From: an uncultured Opitutia bacterium
Lineage (GTDB): Bacteria; Verrucomicrobiota; Verrucomicrobiia; Opitutales; Opitutaceae
Length of the DNA: 25,733 bases
Reading direction: 5' to 3'
Assembly (NCBI GenBank): GCA_903938935.1
Contig: CAJAFD010000033.1
Coordinates: 1-25,733 of the forward strand
Under the pieces are notes generated by a model that saw nothing but the letters and a program-made list of their open reading frames with translations, did not search any database and had not been told where the DNA came from. The position numbers and the translations under genes were made by a program. Shown piece by piece: positions 7,325 through 16,035 of the stretch (position 1 is its first letter; the number at the start of each line of letters is the position of its first letter).

Positions 7325-7567
7325 ATGCGCCGCTCTGTCCTCCTCGCCACCGCCCGTCTGCCCTTAATCAAGGCCGCCGTCGGCCTCTCTGCCTCCCCGC
7401 GCAATCTCGCTATTTCGGGGCGCATGGTCCGCGGGGCCTCGGTGACACGGGCTGCGATCGCGCCGTCGGTCACGGCGCGTGTGAGTAACGGCCTGATTTT
7501 GCGTCCGCTCCATCAGGTTAATTTCAAACGGCTCCGGCCCTCCTCAGATGTCCGCGGCGGTCGCTGA
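7325..7567 (+). CDS. Unassigned 80-aa basic ORF between mraZ and rsmH
   Basis: ATG 7325 lies 5 bp after the mraZ stop and the frame ends at 7567, overlapping the rsmH start by 20 nt. The product (MRRSVLLATARLPL...) is rich in Arg, Ala, Leu and Val, with no acidic residue except one near the end, and matches no family I recognise. Other frames are open across part of the same stretch, as expected in high-GC DNA. It fills an otherwise unexplained gap of 228 bp between mraZ and rsmH, which are usually nearly adjacent. It may be a true small gene, a long 5' leader of rsmH, or chance. Confidence 0.25.
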   Translation: MRRSVLLATARLPLIKAAVGLSASPRNLAISGRMVRGASVTRAAIAPSVTARVSNGLILRPLHQVNFKRLRPSSDVRGGR

Positions 7568-8504
7568 AACTTTCCCTGCGCCTATGCAACCTGGCCATCA
7601 ACCCGTCCTCCTGCGTGAGACGCTGGCCTTTCTCTCGTCGCGTCCGGCGGGACGTTACTTGGATTGCACGTTTGGCGGCGGCGGACACACCCGCGCGCTG
7701 CTGGACGCGGCGCCAGATGTAAACGTGCTCGCGCTTGATCGCGACCCTGCGGCTGGCCCGCGGGCCGCCGAATTAACGGCGGTGTACGGTGAACGTTTTA
7801 CCCTCGTGGATCGAGATTTTGGTCAGCTCGGCGACCTCCCGGAAACGGGATTCGACGGCATCCTTTTTGACCTCGGGGTTTCCTCTTTTCAGCTCGATGA
7901 TGGTGAGCGCGGTTTCTCGTTTCGTCAGGACGCTCCGGCGGACATGCGGATGGATCCTCGCGCCGGTGTGCCGGCGAGTCGCTGGCTCGAAACGGCGACC
8001 GAGGAAATGCTGGTGCGCGCGATCCGCGATTATGGCGAAGAACAAAACTGGCGTCGTGTCGTCCGCGCGTTGATCGCGGCCCGCGCCACGGGTGCATTAG
8101 CCCGCACCGCCACGCTCGCTAGTTTGATCTCTGAGGCCATCCCGCCGCGGGATCGCCATACCTCCAAGGTTCACCCCGCGACGCGTTCGTTTCAGGGCAT
8201 CCGCATCGCCGTGAACGACGAACTCGGCGCGATCGAGCGCGCCTTGCCCGCTGCGTTTGCGAAACTCGCTCCCGCTGGCGTGCTCGTCGTCATCAGTTTT
8301 CATTCGTTGGAAGATCGGCCCGTTAAACAGTTTTTCCGACGTCAATGCGGCCAACCCGAAGGCGCCCACGATTCTCTCCCGCAGGATCTGCGCAAAAAAT
8401 ACGCCGAGCCGCTCACCCGCCGACCAGTGACGCCCGCGGAAGACGAGCTCGCCGCCAACCCTCGTAGCCGCTCCGCCAAACTCCGCGCGCTCCGTAAACT
8501 CTGA
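7548..8504 (+). CDS. rsmH: 16S rRNA (cytosine-1402-N4)-methyltransferase RsmH (MraW)
   Basis: RsmH uses S-adenosylmethionine to methylate N4 of C1402 in the decoding centre of 16S rRNA, and is conserved as the second dcw gene. The 318-residue product has the full family pattern: HQPVLLRETLAFL near the start, the SAM-binding loop D39-CTFGGGGHT, acidic D64-R-D66 at the end of the next strand, DLGVSSFQLDD (108-118), RGFSF, DMRMD (132-136), HPATRSFQGIRIAVNDEL and VISFHSLEDR. The C-terminus ends in the basic NPRSRSAKLRALRKL. ATG 7548 is taken as start; a second in-frame ATG at 7584 sits immediately before the conserved region and would give 306 residues. Neither has a visible Shine-Dalgarno sequence. 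Confidence 0.96.
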   Translation: MSAAVAETFPAPMQPGHQPVLLRETLAFLSSRPAGRYLDCTFGGGGHTRALLDAAPDVNVLALDRDPAAGPRAAELTAVYGERFTLVDRDFGQLGDLPETGFDGILFDLGVSSFQLDDGERGFSFRQDAPADMRMDPRAGVPASRWLETATEEMLVRAIRDYGEEQNWRRVVRALIAARATGALARTATLASLISEAIPPRDRHTSKVHPATRSFQGIRIAVNDELGAIERALPAAFAKLAPAGVLVVISFHSLEDRPVKQFFRRQCGQPEGAHDSLPQDLRKKYAEPLTRRPVTPAEDELAANPRSRSAKLRALRKL

Positions 8505-8534
8505 TCAGCACCTCACGATTCCTCTAATCCGAAC

Positions 8535-8912
8535 ATGCGTACCACCAACCACGCTTTTGTGAATCAATTCTTCATTTTCACCCTGTGCACGATCTGCTTC
8601 AGCGGTTCGCTCGGACTGGGTGCGGTGTGGATGCGTCATCAAATTTCTCTCACGGCCAACGCCAACAAGGCCCTCGAGTCGCGCCTCGCTGAGCTGCATC
8701 GCCACCTCGACGAAACTGCGACTGCGATCGAAATTGAGCAAGACCCAGCTCGCCTCAAACAGCGCAATATCTCAATGCGCCTTGGCCTCGTCATGCCGGT
8801 CGCTCAGTCCATTGCTGAAAATGCCGGTATGCGTCTCGCGGCCAAGGCCAGTCGCGGTCTGATGTCCGATCGGCCCACAGCCATCAGCTTTAAATTAGCC
8901 TCGCGTAACTAG
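8535..8912 (+). CDS. ftsL: FtsL-like cell division protein
   Basis: The 125-residue product has the layout of FtsL: a short cytoplasmic N-terminus, one membrane helix (about residues 9-32, FFIFTLCTICFSGSLGLGAV), then an extracytoplasmic stretch (about 38-62) with heptad-like Leu and Ala spacing compatible with a coiled coil. FtsL sequence is poorly conserved, so the assignment rests on topology, size and the position between rsmH and ftsI, where ftsL is nearly always found. FtsL joins FtsB and FtsQ in the complex that activates FtsW-FtsI at the septum. The stop codon is 2 nt before the ftsI start, so the two are probably coupled. No ftsB candidate is visible in the window. Confidence 0.8.
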   Translation: MRTTNHAFVNQFFIFTLCTICFSGSLGLGAVWMRHQISLTANANKALESRLAELHRHLDETATAIEIEQDPARLKQRNISMRLGLVMPVAQSIAENAGMRLAAKASRGLMSDRPTAISFKLASRN

Positions 8913-8914
8913 CC

Positions 8915-10897
8915 ATGTCTAAGGGCTTCGCATCCAACCCGCGTCAAATCCTCCTCGCCACTATTGTGCTGGCGAGTTTTGTCGGTGTCGGTGCGCGTCT
9001 GGTCTGGTTGCACGTCATCGATCGTGACGCCTTGCTGCGCTACGTTTCTCAAGCTCGCTATAAAATTGATCCGTTACCGGGACGACGTGGCGACATCCTC
9101 GATACGAACGGAGCTAAACTGGCCACAAGTCGCTCGCTCATCATTCTCGCCGTCGATCCACAGTCGCTCCGCAAAGAAGACGAAGCTAAGTGGCCTCAAC
9201 TCGCCGCCTTGATCGGTATGAATCCAGGTGAACTCACCCGGATTTTCAACACCAAGACCCGTTCCGCTGCTGCGTCAATCAAAGCGAAGACCGCAGCGAG
9301 CAACGGTTCCTCGGCAGCAAAAGCACCTTCGTTTGCGTTCAACGTCACTCCGGTCGAAATCACCGATCCCGCAGCTTCCACCGACGGCGAAGAAGAAAAT
9401 TCCGAGGATGACGACGAGGCTCCTGACTCAGCGGGCAACCGCCCTATCCGCTTCGCAAAATTGAGCGACTCGATCACCGAAACGACGTTCACCGCGATCA
9501 AACAACTGAACATTAAAGGCGTGATTGGCCAGCGCGTCTATCGTCGTGCGTATCCTAATAACTCCATCGCCTCGCACATCATCGGCTACGTGGATCGCGC
9601 GGAGCGCCCCGTAACGGGTATCGAGCGTTACGCCGATTTTTATCTCCACGGTCTCAACGGTTGGCTCGAATCGGAAAAAGACGGCAAGCGCGAAGAGCTC
9701 GCCCAGTTTCGTACTCGCCAAGTACCCGCCGCCGACGGCTACAGCGTAAAACTCTCCATCGATTCTGTCGTCCAACAAATCGTCGATGAAGAACTCGCCG
9801 CCATCGCCGCAAAATACGAGCCCGAGAAAGCCACCATCATCGTCAGTGATCCGCGTACGGGTTTCATTCTCGCTCTCGGAAATTATCCGAGCTTCGATCT
9901 TAATACTTACAATAAACTCGCCAAAGAAGAGCAGGGGCGAATGCGCAACATCGCCGTAGCGGATATGTACGAACCCGGCTCGGTTTTTAAAATCGTGGCT
10001 GTGGCCGGCGCGCTCAACGAAGGTTTAGTCAACACGGGTTCCACCTTCGACTGCACGACCGAAACCATCAATTACCAAGGCAAGACCCGCAAACTCCCCC
10101 GCGAAGATCATAATTTTGACCACCGTCTCAATGTCGCAGAAATAGTCGCACACTCCTCTAATCGCGGGGCGGCTCAACTCGCGATGCTCATGGGCGATGA
10201 TCGTTTTTACGGTTACGCCCGCGCTTTCGGATTCGGCCAACTCACAGGATTTCCCAACCTTGGGATTGAAAGCCCCGGTATGTTGGCGTCGCCGAAGAAA
10301 TGGGACGGACTCACGATCACGCGCATGCCGATGGGGCACTCCATCGCCGCCACGCCTTTACAAATGCATCAGGCGATGACGGTGATCGCGAGCGGTGGCG
10401 TCATGTTGCGCCCTAGTATCATCCGGCAGGTGTTGGATTCTTCGGGTGAAGTCGTTTATCGCTTTGATCGCCGCGAGGGCGATCGAGTTGTCTCCGAACG
10501 TACCGCGCAAACGGTGGCGCGGATGTTGCAGGGCGTAGCATCGAAAGAAGGGACTGCGCCGGAAGCTGCGATTAAAGATTATGAAGTCGCTGGAAAAACC
10601 GGCACCTCACAAAAGATCGTCAATGGACGCTACTCCGAGCGCGAACACGTGGTTTCCTTTGTCGGATTTTTACCGGCGAGCCAACCGCGTCTCGTGATTT
10701 CAGTAATCGTCGACGGCGCCGATAAAAATTGTCCCGGTGGTGTCGCTTACGGCTCAAAAGTCGCGGCCCCTTCCTTCAAGCGCGTGGCAGAGCAACTTAT
10801 CCGTCACTTGGATATCAAGCCGGTGGCGCCCGTCTCGCCCATCGCCCCAAGTTCAAAAAATCCTGCCTCGCGCCTCGCGCAGAAGGGATCGCGTTAA
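8915..10897 (+). CDS. ftsI: Septal peptidoglycan transpeptidase FtsI (PBP3, class B PBP)
   Basis: FtsI cross-links new peptidoglycan at the division site, working with the glycosyltransferase FtsW. The 660-residue protein has one N-terminal membrane helix (about 11-32), the class B PBP pedestal starting at LPGRRGDILDTNG (54-66), and a transpeptidase domain with all three active-site motifs: S356-V-F-K359 (nucleophile and general base), S414-S-N416 and K561-T-G563. Residues about 115-175 are a low-complexity insert, first Ala/Lys/Ser-rich and then strongly acidic (GEEENSEDDDEAPD), which most FtsI proteins lack. It lies in the extracytoplasmic pedestal region. There is no PASTA domain at the C-terminus, which ends in a short basic tail. 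The TAA stop overlaps the murE ATG by one base. Confidence 0.96.
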   Translation: MSKGFASNPRQILLATIVLASFVGVGARLVWLHVIDRDALLRYVSQARYKIDPLPGRRGDILDTNGAKLATSRSLIILAVDPQSLRKEDEAKWPQLAALIGMNPGELTRIFNTKTRSAAASIKAKTAASNGSSAAKAPSFAFNVTPVEITDPAASTDGEEENSEDDDEAPDSAGNRPIRFAKLSDSITETTFTAIKQLNIKGVIGQRVYRRAYPNNSIASHIIGYVDRAERPVTGIERYADFYLHGLNGWLESEKDGKREELAQFRTRQVPAADGYSVKLSIDSVVQQIVDEELAAIAAKYEPEKATIIVSDPRTGFILALGNYPSFDLNTYNKLAKEEQGRMRNIAVADMYEPGSVFKIVAVAGALNEGLVNTGSTFDCTTETINYQGKTRKLPREDHNFDHRLNVAEIVAHSSNRGAAQLAMLMGDDRFYGYARAFGFGQLTGFPNLGIESPGMLASPKKWDGLTITRMPMGHSIAATPLQMHQAMTVIASGGVMLRPSIIRQVLDSSGEVVYRFDRREGDRVVSERTAQTVARMLQGVASKEGTAPEAAIKDYEVAGKTGTSQKIVNGRYSEREHVVSFVGFLPASQPRLVISVIVDGADKNCPGGVAYGSKVAAPSFKRVAEQLIRHLDIKPVAPVSPIAPSSKNPASRLAQKGSR

Positions 10898-12483
10898 TGA
10901 TCGGCTATCTTTCAACGAATCATGCGCTCATTGCGGCGTTTGCGCCCCGTCCGGTGCGGCGTACGCGAGGTGAGACGGTGGCGCTTAATCGCGTCTTCAA
11001 AAAAGCGCCTAAACTTTCAGACTACTTTGGCGACGATGAGATCCTCGCGATCAAGGGAAGTTTGGAGCGCCCGATCTCGGGCTTGGCCATGGACAGTCGA
11101 CGTGTGGCGCCGGGTAATGTTTTTTTTGCGCTCCCTGGATTTCGTTTGGATGGAGCGCATTTTGTCGATGAAGCCATGAGTCGCGGCGCGGTCGCCATCG
11201 TCACGGAAAAAATGCCGGCGCATCCACCGGCAAAAGTAACGTTTATCCATGTCGCCAACGCGCGGGCCTCACTTGCACGGGTTTCGCAGCGCTACTACAA
11301 ATTTCCTGATCGTGATCTCTCCGTCGTCGGTGTCACCGGCACCAGTGGTAAGACCACGGTGGCGCACCTGATCCAACATTTCCTCAGCGGCGACCAACGG
11401 GTCGGGCTCATGGGAACGATTAACTACGATCTCGGCGCTCGCACAGTCCCCTCGTTTCGCACCACGCCCGAGTCGCTGGATGTTTACGGCATGCTCGCGC
11501 AGATGCGTGAGGCCGGTTGTCGCCAAGCGGTCGTAGAAATCAGCTCACACGGCATCGACCAACAACGCGTCCAAGGGCTCCGTCTGGGGGCCGCTGTTTT
11601 TACCAATCTCTCCAGCGAGCACCTTGATTATCACGCCACTACGGACGCTTATTTTAACGTTAAAACGCGTTTGTTTAATGGTGAAAATGGCGCCGCGCCG
11701 AAAGTTGCCGTAGTCAATCTCGACGACCGACATGGCGCTCAGCTCGCGGCGCGCATACCCGCGGAGGTACGCACCGTCACATTTGGTGAAACTCCTGCGG
11801 CGCAAGTCCGCGCGGAAAACATCGTGTACACGCTCAAAAGCACGAACTTCAAACTCATCTGGCCCGCTGGCGAGATGCCGATCGAGTCGCCTTTGGTGGG
11901 AAGTTATAATTTGAGCAACTTGCTGGCCGCGATTGCCACGGCCTATGGCCTCGGCCGCGATCCCTTTGTTTTTCTCGCCAAGTTACGCGCCTTCAAGGGC
12001 ATCCCCGGCCGGATGGAACGCATTGAGGAAGGGCAGGGATTCCAAGTTTTGGTAGATTACGCTCACACGGCGAATTCGTTGCGCGCGGCGCTGGGGATGG
12101 TGCGAGCGATGACGCCTGGGCGTCTCTTCGTGGTCTTTGGTTGCGTGGGTCATCGTGAACGTACGCAACGGGCAGTTATGGCAGAGACGGTGCAGGAGTT
12201 CGCGGATTTTGCGATGGTGACGGCCGATAATCCGAAAGACGAATCGCTCACCCAAATTTTCGCCGACCTACAGGCGGGCGTAACCCAGCAGGAAAAATTT
12301 ACGTGGATCGAAGATCGGCGCCGAGCCATCAGCCTCGCACTCGACGCCTGCAAGCCAGGCGATAGCCTCGTGATCGCGGGTAAAGGGCACGAAAGCTATC
12401 AGCATTTAGCCTCAACGGTGATCCCTTTTGATGACCGCGAAGTCGTGCGGGAACTGCTTCGTTGCAAAACGCCCATCTTCTGA
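10897..12483 (+). CDS. murE: UDP-MurNAc-L-Ala-D-Glu:diamino acid ligase MurE
   Basis: MurE adds the third stem-peptide residue, usually meso-diaminopimelate in Gram-negative bacteria, using ATP in the cytoplasm. The 528-residue product has the N-terminal UMAG-binding domain (SGLAMDSRRVAPGNVFFALPG), the ATP loop G148-T-S-G-K-T-T154, FRTTPESLDVYGML, the SSHGIDQQRV segment and the C-terminal domain with VDYAHTANSLRAAL and GKGHESYQ. The substrate-selecting motif reads D444-N-P-K447; meso-Dap enzymes normally have DNPR. The ATG overlaps the ftsI stop (TAATG) and has AAGGGA about 8 nt upstream. A GTG at 10978 preceded by AGGTGA is a credible alternative that removes 27 residues not seen in other MurE proteins. 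Its stop overlaps the murF ATG. Confidence 0.95.
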   Translation: MIGYLSTNHALIAAFAPRPVRRTRGETVALNRVFKKAPKLSDYFGDDEILAIKGSLERPISGLAMDSRRVAPGNVFFALPGFRLDGAHFVDEAMSRGAVAIVTEKMPAHPPAKVTFIHVANARASLARVSQRYYKFPDRDLSVVGVTGTSGKTTVAHLIQHFLSGDQRVGLMGTINYDLGARTVPSFRTTPESLDVYGMLAQMREAGCRQAVVEISSHGIDQQRVQGLRLGAAVFTNLSSEHLDYHATTDAYFNVKTRLFNGENGAAPKVAVVNLDDRHGAQLAARIPAEVRTVTFGETPAAQVRAENIVYTLKSTNFKLIWPAGEMPIESPLVGSYNLSNLLAAIATAYGLGRDPFVFLAKLRAFKGIPGRMERIEEGQGFQVLVDYAHTANSLRAALGMVRAMTPGRLFVVFGCVGHRERTQRAVMAETVQEFADFAMVTADNPKDESLTQIFADLQAGVTQQEKFTWIEDRRRAISLALDACKPGDSLVIAGKGHESYQHLASTVIPFDDREVVRELLRCKTPIF

Positions 12484-13889
12484 TGCCGCATTTTGATTCA
12501 GGCGAACTTGCTCGTTGGACCGCCGGTCGCTGGACGGTTTCGCCGCACGCTCGGTTGAGTGGCTTCGCCATCGATACGCGCCAAGTCCGCACCGGTGAAA
12601 TTTTCGTCGCGCTCAAAACGGCCGCTCGCGATGGCCATGATTTTCTCGCGACCGCGCTCCAAGCTGGGGCTTCGGCCGCGATCGTCTCATCGCCCAATCT
12701 CAACGTGGCTCTGCCGCAACTCATCGTCGAAGATCCTCTCGCCGCGTTTCAGGCGATTGCGCGCGAACACCGGCGCGCATTTGCCGGTCCCGTAATCGGC
12801 ATCACCGGCAGCGCGGGTAAGACTTCGACGAAAAACCTGCTCGCTTTACTGCTGGGCGCTAGCGCGGAAGCTAGCCCCGTACTCGCGACCGAAGGAAACC
12901 TTAACAATCACCTCGGCGTGCCCCTGACGCTTACTCGGTTAGATCCGAGTCGGCATCAATTTGCGGTGATCGAAGCCGGCATCAGCGCTCCGGACGATAT
13001 GGCCATCCTTGCGGGGATGATCGAGCCGGATGTCGCGCTCACTACGCTGGTCGCTGCGGCGCATATTAAAGAACTGGGTTCACTCGACGGTGTCGCTGAG
13101 GAGAAATCGCGACTTTCTGCGGCGGTGCGACCTTCGGGCGTCGCAATCTATCCGGCCCAATGCGCCGCGTTTCCAGCGTTTCAAAAACTCACGGTTTCCC
13201 ATATCAAAGTGGAGCCGATTGCGCTGCACGCAGAGCTAAAAAATTGTCTGAACACGGTCGGTTTTGTTCTCACGCAATCAGCGGAAACAACGCGCCTTCA
13301 GATTTTGAGAGGAGATGGTGAGTCGTCGGCTTTTACGCTGAGCCGTGTGACCGATGGAATGGCGCAAAATGCGGCACTCGCGATCAGCGCGGCTTTGCAC
13401 CTCGGCGTGAGTGCGGCGGCGATTCAGGAACGTTTGCAGTCTTATGCACCTGCGGCGATGCGCGGGGAATGGCGGCGAGTCTCGGGGTGCTTGCTCTATC
13501 TTGATTGTTACAACGCCAACCCGGCCTCGATGCGTGATGCGCTGGTGACGTTTCGCGCGGTGGCTCCAGCAACGGAACCACGGCTTTATGTGGTCGGCGG
13601 CATGGAGGAGCTCGGGGTGGAAGCGGCGCGCCATCACCGCGAGTTAGGCCGATCGATCGAGTTGCGCGCTGAGGATGTGCTTGTGACGATCGGTGATTAC
13701 GCGGACGAACTTCGTGCCGGAGCGATTGAGCAGGGGCGGAATGCCGCGCAGATTTCGGTGGTGACGAGGCAGGCCGACATCGCCGCGGCGATTACGGGTT
13801 TCCGCGGCGCAATTTTTGTTAAAGGTAGTCGGCGTTATCAACTCGAAGCGGCGCTTGGCGCACTCTTAGAACCCATTTCGTCATGCTAA
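12483..13889 (+). CDS. murF: UDP-MurNAc-tripeptide:D-Ala-D-Ala ligase MurF
   Basis: MurF adds the D-Ala-D-Ala dipeptide made by Ddl to the UDP-MurNAc-tripeptide, completing the cytoplasmic pentapeptide precursor. The 468-residue product shows the Mur ligase layout: an N-terminal domain with GFAIDTRQVRTGEIFVALK, the ATP loop G106-ITGSAGKTSTKN, EGNLNNHLGVPLTL (the hallmark MurF segment), an EAGISAPDDMA motif, AAHIKELGS..., EEKS carrying the usual Lys, and a C-terminal domain with LDCYNANPASMRDAL. The ATG at 12483 overlaps the murE stop (TGATG), favoured over an in-frame start at 12462. Its last 7 nt overlap mraY. Confidence 0.96.
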   Translation: MPHFDSGELARWTAGRWTVSPHARLSGFAIDTRQVRTGEIFVALKTAARDGHDFLATALQAGASAAIVSSPNLNVALPQLIVEDPLAAFQAIAREHRRAFAGPVIGITGSAGKTSTKNLLALLLGASAEASPVLATEGNLNNHLGVPLTLTRLDPSRHQFAVIEAGISAPDDMAILAGMIEPDVALTTLVAAAHIKELGSLDGVAEEKSRLSAAVRPSGVAIYPAQCAAFPAFQKLTVSHIKVEPIALHAELKNCLNTVGFVLTQSAETTRLQILRGDGESSAFTLSRVTDGMAQNAALAISAALHLGVSAAAIQERLQSYAPAAMRGEWRRVSGCLLYLDCYNANPASMRDALVTFRAVAPATEPRLYVVGGMEELGVEAARHHRELGRSIELRAEDVLVTIGDYADELRAGAIEQGRNAAQISVVTRQADIAAAITGFRGAIFVKGSRRYQLEAALGALLEPISSC

Positions 13890-15010
13890 GTTATCTGGCT
13901 AATTTCGAAGATTTTTACGGCCCGTTACGCGTGTTTCGGTCCCTGACGTTTCGTACCGTGGGCGCGACCGTGACCGCCGCGATGATCGGCTTTATCATCG
14001 GGCCTTGGCTCATTGCGAAGTTGCGCAAATTAAAGTTTGGCCAGCACTACGACGACGACCGGACGGGTGATCTCGCGCAGCGCTTTGATAAAAAAAACAC
14101 CCCTACGATGGGTGGATTGCTGATTTTTGCAGCGGTGTTTGGCTCATCGGTGCTCTGGGCGGAACCTAAAATTTGGGTCGGCATCGCGCTTTTTGTTTAT
14201 GCGGCACTCACGGCGGTCGGTTTCCGCGACGATTGGCTCAAAGTAGTGCACAAGAATCGTAACGGTATCTCTTCGCGGGAGAAAATTTTTTGGCAGACCT
14301 TGGTCACCGTAGTCGCGCTGGTCGCGCTGCTTTGGCACCCCAGCAGCGCGGAAAAAATCCGAGAGCTATGGGTGCCGTTTGTAAAACATCCGATTTATGT
14401 GTTCTCGGGTGTGATCGGACTGCCGGCGCTGTTCATTTTTATCTATCTGTGGCTCGTCGGTTTTAGTAACGCGATCAATCTGACGGATGGCTTGGATGGG
14501 CTCGCGATCGGTTGCACGATCTCGGTTTCGCTCGTGTATGGAATTTTGGCCTACGTCGCCGGCAACGTGATCATTTCCGATTATCTATTGATTCCATATG
14601 TGGCGGGAGTCGGCGAATTGACGGTGGTCTGTGGTGCGCTCGTGGGTGCTGGAATGGCGTTTCTTTGGTACAATTCTTTCCCAGCGGAAGTTTTCATGGG
14701 CGACACGGGTTCGCTGGCGCTCGGTGGTTTGATCGGAATCATGGCGTTTATGGTGCAGCAGCCGCTGACGTTGCTTATCGTTGGCGGAGTTTTCGTGTGG
14801 GAAGCCGCCTCGGTTATGATCCAAGTGTCGGTGTTTAAATACACCAAACGCCGAAGTCCGACGGGGGAAGGCAAACGGTTTTTCCTGATGGCGCCGATCC
14901 ATCATCATTTCCAAAAAAAGGGCTGGCCTGAGACTAAGGTCGTTCTGCGATTTTGGGTTTTGTCGCTGATTTTTGCCCTCGTCGGGCTCGGTACGCTGAA
15001 GCTGCGTTAA
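13883..15010 (+). CDS. mraY: Phospho-MurNAc-pentapeptide translocase MraY
   Basis: MraY transfers phospho-MurNAc-pentapeptide to undecaprenyl phosphate in the inner membrane, forming lipid I. The 375-residue protein has about 10 membrane helices and the family's conserved cytoplasmic loops: KKNTPTMGG (70-78), F-R-D116-D117-W-L-K with the two catalytic aspartates, NAINLTDGLDGLA, FMGDTGSLALGG and MAPIHHHFQKKGWPETKV. Length and motifs are normal and all active-site positions are intact. The start overlaps the end of murF by 7 nt, indicating translational coupling. The gene is followed by 88 bp without a gene and then a LysM protein where murD would normally be. Confidence 0.97.
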   Translation: MLSYLANFEDFYGPLRVFRSLTFRTVGATVTAAMIGFIIGPWLIAKLRKLKFGQHYDDDRTGDLAQRFDKKNTPTMGGLLIFAAVFGSSVLWAEPKIWVGIALFVYAALTAVGFRDDWLKVVHKNRNGISSREKIFWQTLVTVVALVALLWHPSSAEKIRELWVPFVKHPIYVFSGVIGLPALFIFIYLWLVGFSNAINLTDGLDGLAIGCTISVSLVYGILAYVAGNVIISDYLLIPYVAGVGELTVVCGALVGAGMAFLWYNSFPAEVFMGDTGSLALGGLIGIMAFMVQQPLTLLIVGGVFVWEAASVMIQVSVFKYTKRRSPTGEGKRFFLMAPIHHHFQKKGWPETKVVLRFWVLSLIFALVGLGTLKLR

Positions 15011-15098
15011 TCTTGCGCTGTACACTGACTATCTTACTCGAATTTCGCTCCTCGATTGAACGTGCGTTTTTAATCCTAAACAACCATCTCCTTTAACC

Positions 15099-15995
15099 AT
15101 GAAAATCATCCGTGTCTTTGGCGTAGTCGTCGGCATCCACCTATTCGCGCTCATGCTTATTTTCGCTAATCCTGGGTGCAGCTCGACGAGTAAACCCGCC
15201 CCGACGCCGACGGATACCGCAGCCGCTCCTGCTCCAGCTGCGCCCGTGGTGAGCGTGCCGCTCAACGGCGGCACATCAGTCGCGACGGAATCTTCTCTAA
15301 CGGCTGCGCCACTCGGGGCTGAACCGATGAGTAGTGCGGTCGGTGGCGTGCGTTTCACGCCTACACGTCCCGGCACTCCGGCGGCCAGCGCCCTTGAGGC
15401 CGCTCCCTTGGACAATGTCACTCCGGCTACGACCTATGTGGTCGTTAAAAATGACAGTCTTTGGACGATCGCGAAGAAAAATCATCTTTCCGTCGGCGAA
15501 CTCGCCGCGGCCAATAACATCAAAGCCGGATCTGCCCTGCGTCTCGGCCAAAAACTAATCATCCCTGGTAAGGCCCCCGCGGTGGGTGCGACAACATCGC
15601 CAGCGGTCACTCCCGCCAAGGCGGCTACGTCCTCGGCCAATGCCGCGATCAAACCCGCTGGAGATACCGTTTCCCATACCATCAAAATGGGCGAGTCGCT
15701 GGGCACGATCGCGCGCAAGTACGGGGTTCGTCAGGGCGATATTGCTGTAGCCAATAACATTACCGACCCGCAAAAAATCACTGCTGGCCAGATTCTCACG
15801 ATACCAGCTCCGACAGCGGCGAACAAAGCCAAAGCTGCCGCAAAACCGGTGGATAGCACTAAAGCTCCTGAACCGATGAAGCCGCTGTTTGTCGTTCCTC
15901 CGGTTGAGCAAGATTTGGATGCGGGTTTGAAGCCGGCGACGGGCGCGGATGTGCCGGTAATCAAGGTCGAGGAAGCCCCAGCGCCTAAGCTCTAA
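15099..15995 (+). CDS. Double-LysM envelope protein, probable lipoprotein
   Basis: This 298-residue protein begins with a hydrophobic segment (5-23) and Cys27 in the context FANPGC. That resembles a lipoprotein signal but has Asn at -3 and Pro at -2, so lipidation is uncertain; otherwise it is an N-terminal membrane anchor. After an Ala/Pro/Thr-rich linker come two LysM domains, about residues 112-156 (TYVVVKNDSLWTIAKK..., AANNIKAGSALRLGQKLIIP) and 192-236 (SHTIKMGESLGTIARKYGV..., VANNITDPQKITAGQILTIP), then a Pro-rich tail. LysM domains bind N-acetylglucosamine in peptidoglycan. No catalytic domain is visible. It lies between mraY and ftsW, the usual site of murD, so a role in division-site wall synthesis or envelope anchoring is plausible but inferred. 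Downstream spacing is 75 bp with a T-rich tract. Confidence 0.9.
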   Translation: MKIIRVFGVVVGIHLFALMLIFANPGCSSTSKPAPTPTDTAAAPAPAAPVVSVPLNGGTSVATESSLTAAPLGAEPMSSAVGGVRFTPTRPGTPAASALEAAPLDNVTPATTYVVVKNDSLWTIAKKNHLSVGELAAANNIKAGSALRLGQKLIIPGKAPAVGATTSPAVTPAKAATSSANAAIKPAGDTVSHTIKMGESLGTIARKYGVRQGDIAVANNITDPQKITAGQILTIPAPTAANKAKAAAKPVDSTKAPEPMKPLFVVPPVEQDLDAGLKPATGADVPVIKVEEAPAPKL

Positions 15996-16035
15996 AAAAA
16001 TCCATGCTGTGCGCAGTCGCTGATCTTTGCGGCAT

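Noticed and set aside
10978..10980. GTG start for murE preceded by AGGTGA
   Set aside because: Possible, but ATG 10897 has its own AAGGGA and a TAATG overlap with ftsI like other junctions here; kept only as an alternative.
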